Positions 51,874 through 61,680 of a stretch of DNA of 64,000 bases are shown here, in pieces. This stretch comes from Halobacteriales archaeon QH_7_66_36. Its GTDB lineage: Archaea; Halobacteriota; Halobacteria; Halobacteriales; Haloarculaceae. Under the pieces are notes generated by a model. The model saw only the letters and a list, made by a program, of their open reading frames with translations, did not search any database and was not told the origin of the DNA. The translations under genes were made by a program, and so were the position numbers. The stretch covers positions 179,671-243,670 of the forward strand of contig PXQV01000012.1 of assembly GCA_003021175.1 (NCBI GenBank), read 5' to 3'. Numbering within the stretch: position 1 is the stretch's first letter; every line of letters begins with the position of its first letter.

Positions 51874-52004
51874 TCGACGGGGACGGTTTTGATGTCGCGG
51901 CTCCGCTCCTTCAGCAGGACGCGGTGGCCGCAGTACGGACAGCGGACGCCGCCGTACTCGTCGAGGCTGACGTCGCGCTTACAGCGCGAACACTTGTACG
52001 TCAT
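51870..52004 (-). CDS. rpoP: RNA polymerase subunit P (Rpb12-like)
   Basis: 44 residues, the small zinc-binding RpoP subunit of archaeal RNA polymerase. The zinc ribbon is [20 protein letters not shown] ending [10 protein letters not shown], with four Cys in CxxC pairs. The ATG at 52004 overlaps the L37Ae stop by four bases. The compact L37Ae-rpoP-pcc1 order is conserved in archaea. Confidence 0.95.
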   Translation of the reverse strand: MTYKCSRCKRDVSLDEYGGVRCPYCGHRVLLKERSRDIKTVPVE

Positions 52005-52273
52005 TCCTCGTCGTCGCCGAGTGCGGCGCGCAACGACCGTCGGACGGTGCGGCCGGCCGGCGTCTCCGGGCGGTAGGAGCCGCCGGTGTACTTGTAGCCG
52101 CAGTAGCCACACGCCCAGATGCCGGTCCCCTGTCGGGAGACGCGGTCCTCGCCACACTCCGGACAGGTGTGGTCGGCGTTGGTGTCCTCCTCGATCTCGG
52201 CGACGCGGCGGCGGGCGACGCGGCCGTAGCGCGCCCCGAACCGGCCGGCGCTTCCGGTCTTACCTTTAGCCAT
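52001..52273 (-). CDS. rpl37ae: 50S ribosomal protein L37Ae
   Basis: A 90-residue ribosomal protein L37Ae. It has a basic N-terminus ([20 protein letters not shown]) and zinc ribbon [20 protein letters not shown] with [18 protein letters not shown], four Cys. The ATG at 52273 is the family start. It heads the L37Ae-rpoP-pcc1 overlap chain. Confidence 0.96.
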   Translation of the reverse strand: MAKGKTGSAGRFGARYGRVARRRVAEIEEDTNADHTCPECGEDRVSRQGTGIWACGYCGYKYTGGSYRPETPAGRTVRRSLRAALGDDEE

Positions 52274-52342
52274 ATTGTCGGTATCAACTCGGCTCGGCGT
52301 CATAAACCCTGCGAGACGCGGGCGTCGGGACCGCCGCGGGTC

Positions 52343-53596
52343 TCACTCGTCCCACTCCGCGAGCAGGTCGTCGCGTCGCCACGCGTCACGGTAGGCCGAC
52401 TGGATGTCGGTCGGGTCGTCGATAGCGACATCGTGTGCGGCGAGTTTCCGTTTCGCGACGGCCCGGTCGAGGTCGTCGGGCAGTTCGTACACCCCGGGGT
52501 CGCGATCCGTCTCGACGAGATGTCGCCCGGCCAACAGCAGCGCCGCGAACGTGGTGTCCATCACCGCGGCCGGATGCCCCTGTGCGTACGGGCCGGCGAG
52601 GTTGGCGAGTTCGCCGTCGGCGAACAGGTCGATATGGTCGCCGTCGGGGAGTTCGAACCGGGCGATGCCCTCGCCGATGTCAGCCTGCGAGACCGCGAGG
52701 TCACGGAGCAGTTCGACGCCCAACTCGACGTTCCGGTGGCCGGCGTTACACACCAGCGCCTTGTCGCGCATCGCCCGGTAGTGGTCGGGCCGGAGCACGC
52801 GACAGCTCCCGGTCGCGGTGACGAACACGTCGCCGAGCGGGGCGGCCTCGGCTATCGGCATGACGCGGTGGCCGTCCATGTGTGCGCGGAGTCCCTCGCA
52901 CGGGTCGATCTCGGTCACGATGGTTTTCGCGCCGAGCGACCGAGCCTTCCGGGCGATGCCGCGACCGACGTAGCCGTAGCCCGCGACGACGACCGTACTC
53001 CCGGCGGTGACGCGGTTTGTCGTCGTCATCAGATTCGAGAGGGCGCTCTCGCCGGTGCCGTGGACGTTGTCGAACCGGTGTTTCACCGGCGTGTGGTTCA
53101 CGGCGACCGCGGGGACGGTGAGCGTCCCGTCGGCGGCCATCGCCTCGATGCGGTGGACGCCGGAGGTGGTCTGTTCGGCGACGCCGACCAGTCCCTCGGT
53201 CGGCACGTCGCTCTCGTACGCCTGTGCCAGCAGTTCCGCGCCGTCGGTGAGCAACAGGTCCGGCTCGTTCGCCAGCAGGTCACGGCGGGCGGCGTTCAGC
53301 GCCTCGCGATCCATATCGGCGGCGACGAACGTCTCCAGTCTCGGCTGGGCGTCGAGATGTGCGACCACGTCCGCCTGTGTCGTCTCGTGGTTTGAGGCCG
53401 TGAACAGGACGCGTGCGCCGGCGTCGCGCACCGTCTCGATGTAGACGCCGGTTTTCGGTTCGAGATGCGAGGCGACGCCGACGGTCCACCCCGCGAGCGG
53501 CTCGGCTTCGGCGAACTCGGCGCGCAATGACTCGACGACCGGCATCCGTTCGCGGGTCCGCGCGAGCGGGTCGTCGCCGTGCTGACGCTCGACCAT
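52343..53596 (-). CDS. Adenosylhomocysteinase family enzyme
   Basis: A 417-residue SAH hydrolase-family enzyme, which recycles S-adenosylhomocysteine (or S-inosylhomocysteine in some archaea). It shows [50 protein letters not shown] near residue 140, [20 protein letters not shown] and the NAD-binding [20 protein letters not shown] near 213, then [19 protein letters not shown]. The C-terminal KxxHYRY-type tail is replaced by an acidic end, typical of the archaeal type. The frame opens at 53596. Confidence 0.93.
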   Translation of the reverse strand: MVERQHGDDPLARTRERMPVVESLRAEFAEAEPLAGWTVGVASHLEPKTGVYIETVRDAGARVLFTASNHETTQADVVAHLDAQPRLETFVAADMDREALNAARRDLLANEPDLLLTDGAELLAQAYESDVPTEGLVGVAEQTTSGVHRIEAMAADGTLTVPAVAVNHTPVKHRFDNVHGTGESALSNLMTTTNRVTAGSTVVVAGYGYVGRGIARKARSLGAKTIVTEIDPCEGLRAHMDGHRVMPIAEAAPLGDVFVTATGSCRVLRPDHYRAMRDKALVCNAGHRNVELGVELLRDLAVSQADIGEGIARFELPDGDHIDLFADGELANLAGPYAQGHPAAVMDTTFAALLLAGRHLVETDRDPGVYELPDDLDRAVAKRKLAAHDVAIDDPTDIQSAYRDAWRRDDLLAEWDE

Positions 53597-53633
53597 ACCG
53601 ATACTACGCTGTCGTCACAAAAGACGACAGGGG

Positions 53634-53831
53634 TTACTCGGTGAGACCGAGGTCGTCGGCCGCGAGTTCGGCGATGCGCTCGCGCACCTCCGGGGCGACC
53701 GCCGCGACCTCGTCGCCGTCGTGACGGTTCGCGTTGTGGCGCTCGATGGCGTCCGCGACCTCGTCGAGTGCCACCCGCGTCTCGGTTTCACACTCGGGAC
53801 AGCGGACCGGAACGGTCGGCTCGTCGCTCAT
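53634..53831 (-). CDS. Small haloarchaeal CxxC protein
   Basis: 65 residues. A single knuckle [20 protein letters not shown] is followed by [20 protein letters not shown] and a C-terminal helix. Only one CxxC is present, so metal could be bound with the His residues or in a dimer. The ATG at 53831 (MSDEPTVP) is used. It is conserved-looking and acidic, but I recognise no named function. It is divergent from GGGP synthase. Confidence 0.7.
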   Translation of the reverse strand: MSDEPTVPVRCPECETETRVALDEVADAIERHNANRHDGDEVAAVAPEVRERIAELAADDLGLTE

Positions 53832-53945
53832 GTGCGGGGCTTCGGAGCCCGGTGCCGAAACGGTGACGGTCGTGGCTGCCCCACGAGCCACGGGCAAAAC
53901 GGTGTATCCGAAGGGGTTTTGCCCGCGCGCCCGATTCCGGCAGAT

Positions 53946-54704
53946 ATGACGGCACCGTGGGCAGACTGGGACCACATCGTGAAACTCGACCCCGACAAGG
54001 AGCTGTACGGGGACGAGACGTTCGCCGACGTCTGTGCCACCGGGACGGACGCGATCGAGATCGGCGGCACCACCGGGATGACGGAATCGAAGATGGAGCG
54101 GTTCGTCAAGCCGTGCGTCGACGCGTGTGCCGACCACGGCGTCGACTGCTACGTCGAGCCGTCACACGCCGGCGCGGTCGTCCACGCCGACGGTCTCGAC
54201 GGCTATTTCGTCCCCATCGTCCTCAACGCCGGTGACCCGTTCTGGACCACCGGTGCACACCGCCACTGGGTGAAGGAGGACGCCGACATCGACTGGGACC
54301 GCACGTTCACCGAGGCGTACATCGTTCTCAATCCCGACTCGTCGGTCGCCGACTACACCGAGGCCGACTGCGCGCTCGACGCCGCGGACGTGGCCGCCTA
54401 CGCCGAGGTGGCCGAGCGGATGTTCGGCCAGCAGATCGTCTACATCGAGTACTCCGGCACGTTCGGCGACCCGGAGATCGTCGGGGCGGCCCACGATGCC
54501 CTCGACGAGGCGACGCTGTTCTACGGCGGCGGCGTCGGCGACTACGACGCGGCCTACCAGATGGGCCAGCGTGCCGACACCGTCATCGTCGGCGACCTGA
54601 CCCACGACGACGGTGCCGACGCCGTCCGAGAGACCGTGGAGGGCGCGAAGGATGCGGGCCGCAAGCGTAGCGCAGCGGCCCGGAACGATGAGCGGGGAGC
54701 GTAG
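53946..54704 (+). CDS. Geranylgeranylglyceryl phosphate synthase with repeat-derived tail
   Basis: A 252-residue GGGPS that makes the first ether bond of archaeal lipids. The TIM-barrel landmarks are [10 protein letters not shown] near residue 13, [14 protein letters not shown] near 37, [16 protein letters not shown] near 65, [16 protein letters not shown] near 165 and [17 protein letters not shown] near 195. Homologues end about where ETVEGAKDA ends. The last 15 residues ([15 protein letters not shown]) are encoded by a 46-bp element repeated downstream, so the tail seems acquired. Confidence 0.93.
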   Translation: MTAPWADWDHIVKLDPDKELYGDETFADVCATGTDAIEIGGTTGMTESKMERFVKPCVDACADHGVDCYVEPSHAGAVVHADGLDGYFVPIVLNAGDPFWTTGAHRHWVKEDADIDWDRTFTEAYIVLNPDSSVADYTEADCALDAADVAAYAEVAERMFGQQIVYIEYSGTFGDPEIVGAAHDALDEATLFYGGGVGDYDAAYQMGQRADTVIVGDLTHDDGADAVRETVEGAKDAGRKRSAAARNDERGA

Positions 54705-54864
54705 GCGACCCGCGAATAGCGAGACGCGAAGCGTCAGCGAGCGTCTCGGAATAGCAAGCGGGCGACGCCCGCGAGCAGCGAGCCGCAAGCGTAGCGCGGC
54801 GGCCCGGAACGATGAGCGGGGAGCGTAAGCGAGACGCGAGGCATCGGCCGGCGTCTCGGAGTAG
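54658..54864. repeat. Duplicated GC-rich element with hairpins
   Basis: A 46-bp unit at 54658-54703 recurs at 54782-54827 with one mismatch. Each is followed by a hairpin of arms GAGACGC and GCGTCTC (54721-54727 with 54741-54747, and 54831-54837 with 54851-54857). The first unit is translated in frame as the C-terminus of GGGPS; the second is noncoding. The spacing is 124 bp. Confidence 0.75.
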
Positions 54865-54939
54865 TGGGATTCGTCGGCACGCCTTTCGGCGGAACTTTAC
54901 GGTAGTCGCCTGTTTGACACGTATGGGCATGGGTGGAGC

Positions 54940-55587
54940 ATGAGCGTCATCCTCGATCACGCCTTCGGGCCGGAGGGGATCGTGATGGAGGAGGCGCTGG
55001 CGGCGACCGACGTGCGGTTCGAAGTCGAGCGGATCACGGCCCCCGAGCCGACGAATCCGCGGCTGTTCATCTGGGTCACGGGCGCCCTCGACGCGTTCGA
55101 CGCGGCGCTCGACGAGGACCCGACCGTCTCCGACGTCAAGACACTGCGCGAGGAGGAGTCCCGGCGGCTGTACAGCCTGCGAACGACCGACGCGGCCGAC
55201 ACGGTGTTGTATCCGCTGTGGACGGAACTCGGCGGCGAGGGGCTGACCGGTCGGTACGCCGACGGCTGGTGGCACGGGCGAATCCGGTTCCCGTCGCGTG
55301 CGGACGCCGCCGCGTATCAGGAGGCACTCGCCGAACACGGCGTCGAGTCCCGGCTGAAGAGCATCCGCCGTGACGACGGGGAGGTTCCGGGGTCGGCGGT
55401 GACACCCGAGCAGCGAGCGGCGCTCCGAGCGGCGTACCGAGCGGGGTACTTCGAGGTGCCACGGACGGCGACGATGCAGGAGATCGCCGAGGAACTCGGC
55501 GTGTCGACACAGGCAGTGAGCGAGCGACTGCGGCGCGGCTACGCCCGACTCGTCGAGCGAGAACTCCGGCCGGAACCGTCCGGATGA
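54940..55587 (+). CDS. HTH-10 (bacterio-opsin activator-type) regulator
   Basis: 215 residues. The C-terminal HTH-10 domain reads LTPEQRAALRAAYRAGYFEV-type (here VTPEQRAALRAAYRAGYFEV near residue 150), then RTATMQEIAEELGVSTQAVS and ERLRRGYARLVERE. The N-terminal two thirds is the variable sensory part with YSLRTTDAADTVLYPLWTEL and DGWWHGRIRFPSRADAAAYQ. It belongs to the Bat-type haloarchaeal regulators; the signal is unknown. The ATG at 54940 follows the duplicated element. Confidence 0.88.
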   Translation: MSVILDHAFGPEGIVMEEALAATDVRFEVERITAPEPTNPRLFIWVTGALDAFDAALDEDPTVSDVKTLREEESRRLYSLRTTDAADTVLYPLWTELGGEGLTGRYADGWWHGRIRFPSRADAAAYQEALAEHGVESRLKSIRRDDGEVPGSAVTPEQRAALRAAYRAGYFEVPRTATMQEIAEELGVSTQAVSERLRRGYARLVERELRPEPSG

Positions 55588-55854
55588 GCTTTCGGGCGTG
55601 TGTGTCCGCGCCGCGAGCGACGTATGGAACCAGCGTGTGTCGATCACGCCTCGCGCAACATAGTAGCGAACGTACACCGGCACCGCTCGCGAGAACGTCT
55701 CACCCTCGATAGACAGCGTCACGTCGACCGAGCGCGGCGCTGCATCCTTGAGATCCGGGAACGTCGCCACAGGCCAGTCGATGACCTCTCCATCGCGGTT
55801 GAGCCCTTTCGAAATCGCGACTGAAACCACGAGCCTGTCGGGTACGTTGTCCAT
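55588..55854 (-). pseudogene. Protein-coding fragment with lost 3' end
   Basis: The minus-strand ATG at 55854 opens about 85 codons with genuine coding character: MDNVPDRLVVSVAISKGLNR, DGEVIDWPVATFPDLKDAAP and VPVYVRYYVARGVIDTRWFH, with G/C third-position bias. The frame then enters the opposite strand of the HTH-10 gene without a stop, where protein character is lost. I read it as the 5' part of a gene whose remainder was deleted, but a very short intact gene with an unrecognised end is possible. No family is recognised. Confidence 0.35.
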
Positions 55855-55979
55855 CCGGCACGAGATCGGAACCCAGCACCGTCGGCGGAGTTCGATACGC
55901 GCCAATAGCTATGTCGGTCGCATGTGAACCCCCGCCGGGGAAAGACCGGGCTTAAGTCGGGAACGCGAGAATCGGACGT

Positions 55980-57284
55980 ATGGACGAACGCACGTACGCG
56001 GCTGACGCAGAGCCGGGCGCGACCGTCACGGTCGCCGGCTGGGTCCACGAGCTGCGCGATCTGGGCGGCATCGCCTTCCTCATCGTTCGGGACACCACCG
56101 GGCGCATCCAGGTAAAACTCGAGAAGGACGAGATGGACGCCGACATGGTGGACACCGCGCTCGACGCGAACCGGGAGTCGGTCGTTCGCGTCGACGGGGC
56201 GGTCGAGGAGGAGCCGCGCGCACCCACCGGCGTCGAGGTCGTTCCGACCGACGTCGAGGTGATCGCGGAGGCCGACACGCAGCTGCCGCTCGATCCCTCC
56301 GGGAAGGTCGGTGCCGAACTCCCCACGCGACTCGACAACCGGACGCTCGACCTCCGCCGCGAGGAGGCACAGGCCATCTTCGAGATTCGCGCCGAGGTGC
56401 TGCGCGGCGTCCGCGACGCGTTCCGCGCGCACAAGGCGACAGAAATCAACACGCCGAAGATTGTCGCCACCGGCACCGAAGGCGGGACGGAGCTGTTCCC
56501 CATCACCTACTTCGGCGAGGAGGCGTTCATGAACCAGAGCCCGCAGCTGTTCAAGCAACTGATGGTCGGCTCCGGGGTGGAGCGCGTCTTCGAAATCGGT
56601 CCCATCTTCCGGGCCGAAGAGCACAACACGCCGCGGCACCTAAACGAGGCGACCTCCATCGACTTCGAGTCGGCCTTCTACGACCACACGGAGGCGATGG
56701 ACGTCTGCGAGACGGTCGTCACCGCGGCCTACGACGCCGTCGCGGAGAACTGCGAGCGCGAACTCGAAGCGCTCGGGCTGGCCGAGGAGTTCGAGGCCCC
56801 GAGCGGCGACTTCCCGCGGCTGACCTACGAGGAAGCCATCGAGCGCATCAACGCCACCGACGCGCTCGACGAACAGCTCGTGTGGGGCGACGACCTGCCG
56901 ACGGAAGGCGAGCACGCGCTCGGGCAGGACGTGGGCGAACACTACTTCATCACCGACTGGCCCGCCGATATCAAGCCGTTCTACATCAAGAACCACGACG
57001 ACGACGAGACGCTGTCGACCGGCTTCGACATGATGCACCCGCGGATGGAGCTGGTGTCGGGCGGCCAGCGTGAACACCGCCACGACCGGCTCATCGCCGG
57101 CTTCGAACAGCAGGGGCTCGACCCCGAGCAGTTCGAGTACTACACCAAGATGTTCAACTACGGGATGCCGCCCCACGCCGGCTGGGGCCTCGGCGGCGAA
57201 CGGCTCATCATGACGATGCTCGGTCTCGACAACATCCGCGAGGCCGTGCTGTTCCCGCGCGACCGCCAGCGGCTGAGTCCGTAG
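55980..57284 (+). CDS. aspS: Aspartyl-tRNA synthetase (archaeal type)
   Basis: A 434-residue class IIb aspartyl-tRNA synthetase. The N-terminal OB fold ([20 protein letters not shown]) binds the anticodon. Motif 1 is in [19 protein letters not shown], motif 2 is [20 protein letters not shown] near residue 205 and motif 3 is [19 protein letters not shown] near 395. The length fits the archaeal enzyme, which is often non-discriminating and also charges tRNA-Asn. A CTTAAG box near 55949 lies about 30 bases before the ATG. Confidence 0.96.
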   Translation: MDERTYAADAEPGATVTVAGWVHELRDLGGIAFLIVRDTTGRIQVKLEKDEMDADMVDTALDANRESVVRVDGAVEEEPRAPTGVEVVPTDVEVIAEADTQLPLDPSGKVGAELPTRLDNRTLDLRREEAQAIFEIRAEVLRGVRDAFRAHKATEINTPKIVATGTEGGTELFPITYFGEEAFMNQSPQLFKQLMVGSGVERVFEIGPIFRAEEHNTPRHLNEATSIDFESAFYDHTEAMDVCETVVTAAYDAVAENCERELEALGLAEEFEAPSGDFPRLTYEEAIERINATDALDEQLVWGDDLPTEGEHALGQDVGEHYFITDWPADIKPFYIKNHDDDETLSTGFDMMHPRMELVSGGQREHRHDRLIAGFEQQGLDPEQFEYYTKMFNYGMPPHAGWGLGGERLIMTMLGLDNIREAVLFPRDRQRLSP

Positions 57285-57288
57285 GGCG

Positions 57289-58107
57289 ATGCGCGAGGCG
57301 ACGGCGTTCGTCCCCGGCCACGTCACGGGATTTTTCGCGCCCGATCCACATCAGGACCCGCTACGGGCAGGGTCGCGGGGCGGCGGCGTTGCCCTCACCG
57401 ACGGCGTGGAGGTGACCGTGAGTGACGGAGCCGGCGTCACGCTCGGCGGCGACCCCGTCGAGGTGGCGTCGGTCGAGCGCGTGCTCGCGGCGCTGGGCGT
57501 GGATCCGCGGGTCGACTGCGAGACGCCGCTGCCGCTCGGCGCAGGGTTCGGCGTGAGCGGCGCGATGGCGCTCGGGACGGCGCTAGCAGCGGCCGCCGCG
57601 TTCGACCTCGAACGGTCGGAGAATGACCTCGTCAGCGTCGCCCACCGCGCGGAGGTGAACGCCGGCACCGGACTGGGTGACGTGGTCGCGCAGGCGCGCG
57701 GCGGCGTCCCGCTCCGCGTGGAACCCGGCGGACCGGAACACGGCGAGATGGACGGCGTGCCGGGACGGTCGCGCGTCGAGTATCTCCCGCTCGGCGAACT
57801 CTCGACGGCGGACACGCTCGCGGGCGACACGGACGCGCTCGCGGCGGCCGGCGAACGAGCGTTGGCCCGCGTCCGCGAGACGCCGACGCTCGGGACGTTC
57901 GCGGACGCCTCGCGGTCGTTCGCGGAGGCGGTCGACCTGCTCACCGACGACCTGCGAGCGGTGCTCGCGGCCGTCGACGACGCCGGCGGGACGGCGTCGA
58001 TGGCGATGCTCGGCGAAACCGCGTTCTGTCTCGGCGACGGTCTCTCTGCGGCGGGATACGACCCCGCAGTCTGTGAGATCCACTCGACCGGAGCCGTGCT
58101 GCGGTGA
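57289..58107 (+). CDS. Pantoate kinase (archaeal GHMP kinase)
   Basis: A 272-residue GHMP-superfamily pantoate kinase, the first step of the archaeal CoA route from pantoate. Family landmarks are ATAFVPGHVTGFFAPDPHQD at the N-terminus, the GHMP loop LPLGAGFGVSGAMALGTALA near residue 85, AEVNAGTGLGDVVAQARGGV near 122 and the C-terminal CEIHSTGAVL. It lies four bases after aspS. The next CoA enzyme, phosphopantothenate synthetase, is at 58936. Confidence 0.93.
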   Translation: MREATAFVPGHVTGFFAPDPHQDPLRAGSRGGGVALTDGVEVTVSDGAGVTLGGDPVEVASVERVLAALGVDPRVDCETPLPLGAGFGVSGAMALGTALAAAAAFDLERSENDLVSVAHRAEVNAGTGLGDVVAQARGGVPLRVEPGGPEHGEMDGVPGRSRVEYLPLGELSTADTLAGDTDALAAAGERALARVRETPTLGTFADASRSFAEAVDLLTDDLRAVLAAVDDAGGTASMAMLGETAFCLGDGLSAAGYDPAVCEIHSTGAVLR

Positions 58108-58247
58108 CGGGACAGCGACCCGCCGTTCGCCAGCGAGGCAACGGCGTGTCGTGCGCGAATCGCCTCGCTACGCCCGTCTACGCCCGAGAAAAGCGGTTTT
58201 GAACTGTTGTCTGTTTTATCCGGCTACCGTAGTCAGAACACGTTCCG

Positions 58248-58895
58248 ATGTCGAACTCCGAGATTCAGGGGACGAAGCTCGTCGAACTGTACCATCGGTA
58301 CGTGGGGGAGCCGGAGTCGAAGCGCGACGTGTACGGCTACTGGCTGTTCCTGCTCGGGAGCGTCGCCGGAATGGCCGGCGTCACGATGTTTCAGGTGGAG
58401 CAGCTGCTCTTCGCCGGCAACTTTCAGGTGCGCGAGTGGGCGATTGCGCTCGCGGCGGCGGGGCTGACGCTGACGATGTTCGGCGTCGTCGTCCTGTTAC
58501 CGGTGCTCCGAAGCACCGCGCCCGAGGCGGGCCAGCTCGACATCGACACGCTCGCGTTCGAGTTGCACCGTGACGACGACTGGCAGTAGCGACTCATCGA
58601 CGAGGATGAACGGACGCTCGCAGTGAGCGGCAGCAGCTACGAGACGCGCGAAGACCCCGAAGACGCCATCGAACGGGCCCGCGATACGGTCGCCGGGTCG
58701 AGCATCATCGAGATCGACGAGGTGGCCTTCGAGTTCCACGAACAGGAGAGCGGCTGGGGGTGGCGGCTCGTCGACGAGCACGGCAGTCTGCTGGCCGAAA
58801 GCGTCGAGCCACGCGAGACGCGGCAGGCAGCTCGCGAAGAGATGCTCGCGGTGAAAGACCACGCCCCCGACGGCGAAACCGTCGTCACGTGGTGA
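58248..58895 (+). pseudogene. Membrane protein with two DUF1508-like domains, broken by an in-frame TAG
   Basis: One frame runs from the ATG at 58248 to 58895 with a single TAG at 58587-58589 (codon 114). Before it are two membrane helices (YGYWLFLLGSVAGMAGVTMF and WAIALAAAGLTLTMFGVVVL) and the start of a DUF1508-like unit, FELHRDDDWQ. After it the unit continues as RLIDEDERTLAVSGSSYETR. A second unit follows, FEFHEQESGWGWRLVDEHGS with ETRQAAREEML. The repeat predicts Trp at the stop, so TGG changed to TAG. The N-terminal 113 residues could still make a stable fragment. Confidence 0.7.
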
Positions 58896-58935
58896 CGGAG
58901 ACGCACTTTTTTCATCGGGCGGACGAACCGCTGGT

Positions 58936-59709
58936 ATGGACGAGCCGCAGGTGCCCGCCAACCCCGACGACGAGGCGGAGATACCGGAGTCACACCCCCG
59001 GTACGAGTCGCTGCTCACGCGCCACCGCATCGAGGACGGACTGGAGAAGGGAATCACCTCTCGGCAGGGGCTCATCGCGCAGGGCCGGGGGGAAGCGTAC
59101 GATTATCTGCTCGGCGAGCGCACGCTGGAGAGCGCCGACGAGGCAGCACGAGCGGCGGCGGCGGCGTTGCTGTTGGCCGACCGCCCGGTCGTCTCAGTGA
59201 ACGGCAACGTCGCGGCGCTGTGTCCCGGCGAGGTGGTCGAACTCGCCGGGGCGACCGACGCGGACATCGAGGTGAACCTGTTCAACCGCACGGAAGAGCG
59301 GATGGAAGCCATCGCCGACCACCTCCGCGACCACGGCGCGCGTGAGGTGAAGGGACTGGCCGGCGACGGGGAGATTCCGGGCCTCGATCACGCCCGTGCG
59401 ACGGTGGACGCGGACGGCATCGAGAGCGCCGACACCGTGCTCGTCCCGCTCGAAGACGGTGACCGCGCGGAGGCGCTCGGCGCGATGGGGAAGACCGAGA
59501 TCGTGATCGACCTGAATCCGCTCTCGCGCTCCGCACAGACTGCGACGATTCCCATCGTGGACAACATCATCCGCGCGGTGCCGAACGCGACGGCCCACGC
59601 CCGAGACCTGCAGAACACGTCGCAGGCAGACCTGTGGGCAATCGTCGAGTCGTTCGACGCGGCGGCAGCTCTGGACGCGGCCGAGGCGGCCATCCGAACC
59701 GGGCGATAG
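58936..59709 (+). CDS. 4-phosphopantoate--beta-alanine ligase (archaeal phosphopantothenate synthetase)
   Basis: A 257-residue archaeal phosphopantothenate synthetase, which joins phosphopantoate and beta-alanine in CoA synthesis. It shows SHPRYESLLTRHRIEDGLEK, GLIAQGRGEAYDYLLGERT, PVVSVNGNVAALCPGEVVEL near residue 84, ADIEVNLFNRTEERMEAIAD, TEIVIDLNPLSRSAQTATIP near 195 and IVDNIIRAVPN. It acts after the pantoate kinase encoded at 57289, separated only by the broken DUF1508 gene. Confidence 0.94.
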   Translation: MDEPQVPANPDDEAEIPESHPRYESLLTRHRIEDGLEKGITSRQGLIAQGRGEAYDYLLGERTLESADEAARAAAAALLLADRPVVSVNGNVAALCPGEVVELAGATDADIEVNLFNRTEERMEAIADHLRDHGAREVKGLAGDGEIPGLDHARATVDADGIESADTVLVPLEDGDRAEALGAMGKTEIVIDLNPLSRSAQTATIPIVDNIIRAVPNATAHARDLQNTSQADLWAIVESFDAAAALDAAEAAIRTGR

Positions 59710-59735
59710 AAGGGAGCCGAGACCGACCGGCCGGT

Positions 59736-60485
59736 ATGCCGAGTGCAGTCGTCACTGGTTCGTCACGCGGGCTTGGTCGCGCTATCGCCCTCCGTTTCGC
59801 CCGCGACGGCTACGACGTCGCGATCAACTATCACACGAGCGAAGCCGCAGCACGCGAGGTAGCAGACGCGGCCCGCGGCCACGGCGTCGAGGCTACCGTC
59901 GTCGGCGCGGACGTGTCCGACCCGGACGCGGCGACGGAACTCGTCGACCGGGCGGTCGACGCCTTCGGCGGGGTCGACCATCTCGTCAACAACGCCGGTA
60001 TCGACCAGCACGTCTACACCGAGAACCTGTCACCCGAGGATTTCGACCGCGTTACGGACGTGAACGTCAACTCAGCGTTCGCGTGTACGAAGGCCGCGCT
60101 CTCGCATCTCCGCGAGGCGGCCGAGCGGGCGGGCGACGACCGCGCTGGTCCATCGGTCACGAACGTCTCCTCGATTCTCGCGTACACGGGCGCGGCGGTG
60201 GAGTGTCACTACGCCGCCTCGAAGGGGGCGTTGCTGTCGCTGACGAAGAGTCACGCCCGCGATTTCGCGCCAGAGATTCGCGTCAACGCCGTCGCCCCCG
60301 GCCACATCGAGACGGACATGACGAGCGACCGCACGGACGCGGAGAAGGAAGCGGAGTTGGCTGAGATTCCGCGCGGTCGCTACGGCCAGCCGGAGGACAT
60401 CGCGGGCGCGGTCGCCTACCTGCGTGACGCCGGCTTCGTGACCGGCGAGACGCTCAGCGTCAACGGCGGCGAGTTGATGCGGTGA
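59736..60485 (+). CDS. Short-chain dehydrogenase/reductase (FabG-like)
   Basis: A 249-residue classical SDR. It has the cofactor motif TGSSRGLGRAIALRFARDGY near residue 8, VNNAGID near 86, catalytic Ser in NVSSILAYTGAAVE near 140 and the YAASKGALLSLTKSHA catalytic Tyr-Lys near 157, ending in GFVTGETLSVNGGELMR. It resembles 3-oxoacyl-ACP reductases, but haloarchaea lack canonical fatty-acid synthesis, so the substrate is open. The ATG at 59736 is 26 bases after the previous gene. Confidence 0.9.
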   Translation: MPSAVVTGSSRGLGRAIALRFARDGYDVAINYHTSEAAAREVADAARGHGVEATVVGADVSDPDAATELVDRAVDAFGGVDHLVNNAGIDQHVYTENLSPEDFDRVTDVNVNSAFACTKAALSHLREAAERAGDDRAGPSVTNVSSILAYTGAAVECHYAASKGALLSLTKSHARDFAPEIRVNAVAPGHIETDMTSDRTDAEKEAELAEIPRGRYGQPEDIAGAVAYLRDAGFVTGETLSVNGGELMR

Positions 60486-60514
60486 CAAGGCTCGGGAGCG
60501 TGGACGGTCGCCGG

Positions 60515-60522
60515 GCTTATAG
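60515..60522 (+). promoter_or_regulatory. TATA box of the GuaB/GuaC-like gene
   Basis: GCTTATAG lies about 30 bases before the ATG at 60549, typical spacing for a leaderless transcript. Confidence 0.5.
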
Positions 60523-60548
60523 GCTCGAATCCGCAACTCATTTCGGGA

Positions 60549-61661
60549 ATGAACGAACTGCGCACCGGGCTGAGCTACGGGGACGTGTTACTCGTCCCGA
60601 AGCGCTCCCCCGTCGACAGCCGTGGGGATGTCGACCTCTCGGCGTCGCTCACGCCGAGCGTCGAACTGTCGACGCCGCTGGTGTCGGCCGCGATGGACAC
60701 CGTCACCGAGGCCGAACTGGCGCTCGAACTGGCGCGGGCCGGCGGTATCGGGGTGCTCCACCGGTTCCTCACGCCGAGCGAGCAGGCCGAGCAGGTCACG
60801 ACCGTCCGGAGCGAGGGCCAGCAGGTCGCCGCTGCCGTCGGCATCGACGAGGACTACGTCAGCCGCTCTGCGACGCTCGTCGAGGCGGGCGTGGACGCGC
60901 TCGTCGTCGACGTGGCACACGGCCATCTCGAACGGGCGCTGGACGCCGTGGCGGCGATCCACGCCGAGTTTCCGGACACCGACCTCGTGGCCGGCAACGT
61001 CGCGACCCCGGCGGGCGTCGAGGATCTGGCGGCCGCCGGTGCCGACTGCGTGAAGGTCGGTATCGGTCCCGGCTCACACTGCACGACCCGGAAGGTCGCC
61101 GGCGCGGGCGTCCCGCAGTTGACGGCGGTGGACGACTGCGCCGACGCCGCGGCGGCACAGGGCGTGACGACGTGTGCCGACGGCGGTATCCGGACCTCCG
61201 GCGACGCGACGAAGGCGCTGATGGCCGGCGCGGACACGGTGATGCTCGGGAGTCTCTTCGCCGGCACCGAGGAGGCACCGGGCGCGGTGGTTGAGGTCGA
61301 GGACACCCGGTACAAGCGGTCGCGGGGGATGGCGACCACCGCCGCCGGAGAGGCGCGAGCGGACAAGGAGGTGGATATCCGCACCGACGAGGGCGTGGAG
61401 GCGCTGACGCCGTACAAGGGACTGCTCGACGGGATCGTCACGGAGTTCTGCGCCGGCATCCGGTCGGGTCTCTCCTACTGTGGCGGCCACACCATCGCCG
61501 CCGCGCGGGAGAAGGCGGAGTTCATCCGCGTCGCCCCGAGCGCACAGGAGCGCGAGGGGTATCACGCGGACCACGACTGGGGAGGTGTAGACGTCGAACA
61601 GGAAGTGGTGCGTGACGGGGTGGGGACTGCGAGCGAGCGCGCCGCCGAGACCGACGACTGA
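60549..61661 (+). CDS. IMP dehydrogenase/GMP reductase family enzyme without CBS domains
   Basis: A 370-residue TIM-barrel enzyme of the IMPDH/GMPR family. It shows [37 protein letters not shown], the catalytic-Cys loop [20 protein letters not shown] near residue 170, [35 protein letters not shown] and the flap with [20 protein letters not shown] and [11 protein letters not shown]. The CBS pair that interrupts most IMPDHs is absent. Database labels for such haloarchaeal proteins vary; which reaction it performs needs assay. Confidence 0.88.
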   Translation: MNELRTGLSYGDVLLVPKRSPVDSRGDVDLSASLTPSVELSTPLVSAAMDTVTEAELALELARAGGIGVLHRFLTPSEQAEQVTTVRSEGQQVAAAVGIDEDYVSRSATLVEAGVDALVVDVAHGHLERALDAVAAIHAEFPDTDLVAGNVATPAGVEDLAAAGADCVKVGIGPGSHCTTRKVAGAGVPQLTAVDDCADAAAAQGVTTCADGGIRTSGDATKALMAGADTVMLGSLFAGTEEAPGAVVEVEDTRYKRSRGMATTAAGEARADKEVDIRTDEGVEALTPYKGLLDGIVTEFCAGIRSGLSYCGGHTIAAAREKAEFIRVAPSAQEREGYHADHDWGGVDVEQEVVRDGVGTASERAAETDD

Positions 61662-61680
61662 CCCCGTTGCGCGCCGCAGT

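Noticed and set aside
58623-58895. Independent 90-residue DUF1508-like gene starting at a GTG
   Set aside because: The frame continues without interruption from the upstream membrane gene except for one TAG at a position where Trp is expected, so a single broken gene explains both parts.
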